Below, piece after piece: positions 6,817-8,574 of a stretch of DNA of 8,574 bases (position 1 is its first letter; the number at the start of each line of letters is the position of its first letter). Made by a program: the position numbers and the translations under genes. Location: NCBI GenBank assembly GCA_011372345.1, contig DRTC01000619.1, positions 1 through 8,574 of the forward strand. Direction: 5' to 3'. Below the pieces are notes generated by a model that was given only the letters and a program-made list of their open reading frames with translations, searched no databases and was not told the DNA's origin. Source of the DNA: Candidatus Cloacimonadota bacterium (GTDB lineage Bacteria > Cloacimonadota > Cloacimonadia > Cloacimonadales > TCS61).

Positions 6817-6852
6817 AATCAGTTGAATCAGTTGAATCTGTTAAACTTGTTG
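6817..6852 (+). repeat. 9-nt periodic repeat, four units
   Basis: AATCAGTTG occurs twice in tandem (6817-6834), then degenerates to AATCTGTTA (6835-6843) and AACTTGTTG (6844-6852), and is followed by AATTA. In shifted register this is the GTTGAAT repeat also found between murC and murB. Confidence 0.7.
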
Positions 6853-6870
6853 AATTAGGAAAAAGAACTG

Positions 6871-6921
6871 ACTTTCCGAAGCTTCCAACAAAAGAACTCT
6901 TTCAATAAGATTCGGAAAAGT
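6871..6921 (+). repeat. Hairpin with TTCCGAA/TTCGGAA arms
   Basis: ACTTTCCGAA (6871-6880) pairs over 10 base pairs with TTCGGAAAAGT (6911-6921), with one bulged A. Inside the 30-base loop, AAAGA (6891-6895) can pair with TCTTT (6898-6902). The core TTCCGAA/TTCGGAA is the same as in hairpin B of the murC-murB spacer. Confidence 0.6.
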
Positions 6922-6953
6922 GCAAAAGGAATTTACTTTTAATTCTCGGTCAA

Positions 6954-7003
6954 ACCTTCGAATCCTGAATTGCGAGAAAAGTTAGTAGAAGTCTTCGGAA
7001 GGT
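6954..7003 (+). repeat. Hairpin with ACCTTCGAA/TTCGGAAGGT arms
   Basis: ACCTTCGAA (6954-6962) pairs over 9 base pairs with TTCGGAAGGT (6994-7003), with one bulged G. It has the same core and the same single-base bulge habit as the other members of this repeat family. Confidence 0.55.
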
Positions 7004-7007
7004 CAAC

Positions 7008-7025
7008 TAACTGATTCTTCAGTTA
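7008..7025 (+). repeat. Short hairpin
   Basis: TAACTGA (7008-7014) and TCAGTTA (7019-7025) form 7 base pairs around a 4-base loop. The left side includes the inverse complement of the GAATCAGTT seen at 6816-6824. Confidence 0.5.
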
Positions 7026-7029
7026 TTAT

Positions 7030-7057
7030 TTCGACTCGTCATTCTTTACGAATCGAA
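7030..7057 (+). repeat. Hairpin directly upstream of the holin-like gene
   Basis: TTCGACTCGT (7030-7039) pairs with ACGAATCGAA (7048-7057) at 9 of 10 positions around an 8-base loop. It resembles the arms of the hairpin at 6733-6809 and ends 12 bases before the next start codon, filling the place where a ribosome site would be expected. Confidence 0.6.
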
Positions 7058-7069
7058 TAAAATGTATCT

Positions 7070-7411
7070 ATGAATGAATTTATAATAAGAATCCTGATCC
7101 TGTCATTTTCCATTTACCTGGTTGGGAAAGCCACGAAATTATTTTATGTCGAGGATTTTTTCACAGCAATCCTGACAGCGTTACTTCTTGCTGTTGTAAA
7201 TGCTATTGTCCGACCAATCCTGATCATCCTGACCTTACCTATTACAATTCTGACTCTCGGACTTTTCCTGCTCGTCATTAATGGTTTTTCTTTGATAATT
7301 GTCTCAAAGATCGTGCCTAAATTCAAGATCGAAGGCTGTCTTAATTCTGCTTTTGCTGCCTTGCTTATCTCGATCGTGAATATGATCCTGGAATGGCTGA
7401 TAAGAAAATAA
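7070..7411 (+). CDS. Small membrane protein, phage-holin-4/YvlD-like family
   Basis: A 113-residue, strongly hydrophobic protein with about four membrane segments (roughly 4-19, 28-46, 48-80 as one long or two short helices, and 90-109) and few charged residues. The stretch NAIVRPILIILTLPITILTLGLFLLVING (44-72) is the hallmark of the family annotated as phage holin family 4 (superfamily IV), which includes B. subtilis YvlD. Despite the name, these are common chromosomal proteins of unknown function, and nothing phage-like lies nearby. ATG 7070 is the natural start: it gives the short polar MNE before the first helix. I see no clear Shine-Dalgarno, since the upstream bases belong to a palindrome. 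It is separated from ftsZ by 339 bases, so it is probably an independent unit. The family call is firm; the biological role is not known. Confidence 0.85.
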   Translation: MNEFIIRILILSFSIYLVGKATKLFYVEDFFTAILTALLLAVVNAIVRPILIILTLPITILTLGLFLLVINGFSLIIVSKIVPKFKIEGCLNSAFAALLISIVNMILEWLIRK

Positions 7412-7436
7412 CACCGAACTCCATCCTTTTAAATTG

Positions 7437-7515
7437 GACAGGATAACAGGATTTACCAGATAAAAATGAAAACAGAAAAGAATCCTGTTCATCCTGTTCA
7501 TCCTGTTATCCTGTC
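7437..7515 (+). repeat. 16-bp perfect inverted repeat built from TCCTGTTCA units
   Basis: GACAGGATAACAGGAT (7437-7452) is exactly complementary to ATCCTGTTATCCTGTC (7500-7515), 47 bases apart. The right side is a tandem array: TCCTGTTCA at 7483-7491 and 7492-7500, then TCCTGTTA (7501-7508) and TCCTGTC (7509-7515); the left side holds two units in reverse. It may serve as a terminator for the holin-like gene, but the array structure suggests a dispersed intergenic repeat. Confidence 0.8.
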
Positions 7516-7524
7516 TTAAATCTT

Positions 7525-7550
7525 TTTCGCGTTGTTTCGTGTATTTCGCG
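7525..7550 (+). repeat. TTTCGYG repeats, three units
   Basis: TTTCGCG (7525-7531), TTTCGTG (7535-7541) and TTTCGCG (7544-7550) are spaced 10 and 9 bases apart, directly after the TCCTGTTCA element and only 7 bases before the acetyltransferase start. The following GCGGG is the nearest thing to a ribosome site for that gene. Confidence 0.55.
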
Positions 7551-7557
7551 GGTAAAA

Positions 7558-7986
7558 ATGAAAATCAGAAAATTCAAGATCGAAGATTACGAGCAATTGA
7601 TCCGATTATGGATCGATGCCGGGCTTCCCTTCAAACCAAAAGGAAGAGACCGGAAAGAAGAATTCGAGAAGCAGATAAAAAAACCGGAAAACCTCTACTT
7701 ATCAGTATTCAAGGAAAATAAGCTGATCGGTTTTGTCATGGCAAGTCATAACCGGAGAAAAGGCTGGATCAACCGTCTGGCTGTTCATCCGGAATTTCAG
7801 AAAAAAGGTCTGGCTTCGCTTTTGATCAAAAGAGCAGAAGAATTTTTTATCAAAGAAGGTGTGGATATTTTTGCCTGTTTGATCGAGGACTGGAATGACC
7901 GCTCTCTGAAATTATTTGAGAAATCAGGATACAAACCACATCGAGAGATCATTTATTATACAAAAAGAAATCATCCTGATGTTTAG
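7558..7986 (+). CDS. GNAT-family N-acetyltransferase
   Basis: A 142-residue single-domain GNAT protein that should transfer an acetyl group from acetyl-CoA to an amine. The N-terminal beta strand and helix (MKIRKFKIEDYEQLIRLW, 1-18) are typical. ENKLIGFVMAS (53-63) is the beta4 region. INRLAVHPEFQKKGLASLLI (71-90) is motif A, with the acetyl-CoA pyrophosphate loop QKKGLA (81-86) in the Q/RxxGxG/A pattern. NDRSLKLFEKSGY (113-125) is motif B, as in RimI-like enzymes. The ATG at 7558 starts the protein just before the first strand, as in relatives; the ribosome site is weak (GCGGG about 5 bases upstream). The gene has no functional link to the division cluster and is preceded by a repeat element. 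The substrate cannot be told from sequence; a small molecule, ribosomal protein or antibiotic are all possible. Confidence 0.9.
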   Translation: MKIRKFKIEDYEQLIRLWIDAGLPFKPKGRDRKEEFEKQIKKPENLYLSVFKENKLIGFVMASHNRRKGWINRLAVHPEFQKKGLASLLIKRAEEFFIKEGVDIFACLIEDWNDRSLKLFEKSGYKPHREIIYYTKRNHPDV

Positions 7987-8297
7987 AAATTATATGTATG
8001 AGACAAATAACTCCCGCCCTGCAACCCTCGGATCGTAGTCTGTAATCCTCGAATCGATGCTTGCAGGTGTCGGATCTATGCTTTTTATACTTTTTTGCTG
8101 CTTTCACTGCTTATGATGACTATTAAACGATATGATAACTATGTAAAGAACATTAATTTAAGCAATCCTGCATCTCCTATCCACTGGTTCAGAGTTGCAG
8201 TTTAATTTTAAGATCGCGTCAATAGTTTTATTGGGGAAATGTTTATCAGCTTATTGATTTATTTTTTTTTGGGAAGTGATTGATTGTTTTATTCTCA
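7987..8297. other. Gene-free stretch between the acetyltransferase and the - strand gene
   Basis: No credible coding frame on either strand; the possible starts hit stops within a few codons. It contains three degenerate ~21-nt repeats (8019-8082), a near-repeat TATGATGACTAT/TATGATAACTAT (8112-8123, 8131-8142; 11 of 12), a weak CAATA/TATTG hairpin (8220-8233), and T-rich tracts at 8082-8096 and 8261-8270. The genes on either side converge here, so both transcripts should end in this region, but no clear intrinsic terminator is visible. Confidence 0.65.
8019..8082 (+). repeat. Three degenerate ~21-nt tandem repeats
   Basis: Units at 8019-8039 (CTGCAACCCTCGGATCGTAGT), 8040-8061 and 8062-8082 follow each other without gaps and share a CTGYAA/TGCAGG start, a TCGRATC core, and a TAGT/ATGCT end. 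The similarity is clearest in the TCGGATC, TCGAATC and TCGGATC cores, spaced 21-22 bases apart. There are no invariant spacers, so this is not a CRISPR array. Confidence 0.6.
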
Positions 8298-8574
8298 TTA
8301 TAAAAAATCAATTTGTAGACGCAATATTTCAACAAACCTTTTAACATCTGGACTATCAATTAGACATTGACCTATATTTAGAAATTCATAATAAATTGCT
8401 TCTTTACCAACAATCTCTATTTTATCTCGAATAGTATCAAGTTGAATGTACTTCTTGTTTAGATTTTTTTTATTTAATATCATTTTTCTTCTTGTATCAT
8501 AATGATTGCCACCAAGCTTATTTGCAATATATTTGATGACATCTGCTCTATTAATTTTAACATTGTCTTTTATG
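8298..8574 (-). CDS. Hypothetical protein, 3' end only
   Basis: On the - strand the frame is open from the window edge to a TAA at 8300-8298, giving 92 codons including the stop. An internal ATG at 8483 leaves 61 residues, but the 30 codons upstream of it are also open and protein-like (INRADVIKYIANKLGGNHYD, then TRRK), so the true start probably lies outside the window. No named family is recognised. The visible part is soluble, with no membrane segments, and looks helical: one segment around ADVIKYIANKLGG and another near the end (EAIYYEFLNIGQCLIDSPD, then VKRFVEILR). The DNA is more AT-rich than the dcw genes, with many AAA/AAT codons. Together with the convergent orientation this could mark the edge of an accessory region, but one partial gene is thin evidence. 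Confidence 0.6.
   Translation of the reverse strand, partial: IKDNVKINRADVIKYIANKLGGNHYDTRRKMILNKKNLNKKYIQLDTIRDKIEIVGKEAIYYEFLNIGQCLIDSPDVKRFVEILRLQIDFL

Larger units (their letters stand above)
6731..7069. other. Non-coding palindrome-rich region downstream of ftsZ
   Basis: These 339 bases carry no credible gene on either strand. They contain a long imperfect hairpin (6733-6809), a 9-nt periodic run (6817-6852), and further hairpins at 6871-6921, 6954-7003, 7008-7025 and 7030-7057. Several motifs recur in inverted order between 6799-6885 and 6988-7039. The dcw transcript probably ends here, although no standard stem plus U-tract terminator stands out. Confidence 0.75.

Noticed and set aside
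7087..7238. Repeated ATCCTG strings inside the holin-like gene resembling the TCCTGTTCA array
   Set aside because: They arise from Ile-Leu codon pairs (ATC CTG) in a hydrophobic protein and keep the reading frame, so they are not evidence of repeat insertion.
7070..7411. A prophage or lysis cassette signalled by the holin-family protein
   Set aside because: No endolysin, integrase or structural phage gene is visible, and this family is common as a chromosomal membrane protein.
7539..7721. A + strand frame overlapping the start of the acetyltransferase gene
   Set aside because: It is out of frame with the GNAT gene, rich in Arg and Lys with no domain, and starts inside the TTTCGYG repeat.
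8019..8082. A CRISPR array
   Set aside because: The units are degenerate, directly adjacent without unique spacers, only three in number, and no cas gene is present.

Overview
The window is AT-rich, densely coded bacterial DNA holding most of a division and cell wall (dcw) cluster on the + strand, in the order murG (5' end cut by the window), murC, murB, ftsQ, ftsA, ftsZ. MurG, MurC and MurB make lipid II and its UDP-MurNAc precursors. FtsQ, FtsA and FtsZ form the core of the division machine: FtsZ polymerises at mid-cell, FtsA tethers it to the membrane, and FtsQ links it to the periplasmic peptidoglycan machinery. No ddl gene lies between murC and ftsQ. The proteins are rich in Lys, Ile and Asn, as expected for a low-GC genome. 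The gene order and the abundance of intergenic palindromes would suit an uncultured Gram-negative lineage, perhaps in the FCB/Cloacimonadota neighbourhood. That placement is a weak guess, since no phylogenetic marker was compared.

Layout: 1-1053 murG, ending inside a perfect 15-bp hairpin; 1089-2447 murC; 2448-2629 a non-coding spacer packed with hairpins and 9-nt periodic repeats; 2630-6730 murB-ftsQ-ftsA-ftsZ, tightly coupled by 4-base overlaps (murB/ftsQ, ftsQ/ftsA) and an 8-base gap carrying a strong Shine-Dalgarno (ftsA/ftsZ); 6731-7069 a second non-coding repeat region built from the same motifs; 7070-7411 a small membrane protein of the phage-holin-4/YvlD-like family; 7412-7557 a third repeat element (TCCTGTTCA array with a 16-bp perfect inverted repeat, then TTTCGYG repeats); 7558-7986 a GNAT acetyltransferase; 7987-8297 a gene-free stretch that starts with three degenerate ~21-nt repeats; 8298-8574 the 3' end of an unrecognised, AT-rich gene on the - strand.

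The genes themselves are ordinary for a dcw cluster. What deserves attention is (i) the intergenic repeats: related hairpins with a compensatory base change, a modular inverted duplication downstream of ftsZ, and 9-nt periodic arrays shared by two spacers; and (ii) an FtsZ whose nucleotide-binding and T7 loops carry unusual substitutions (NTD to NTN, GAGAN to GTGAH, and Asn to Ser before the catalytic DFAD). I found no convincing new defence, mobile or metabolic system in this window.
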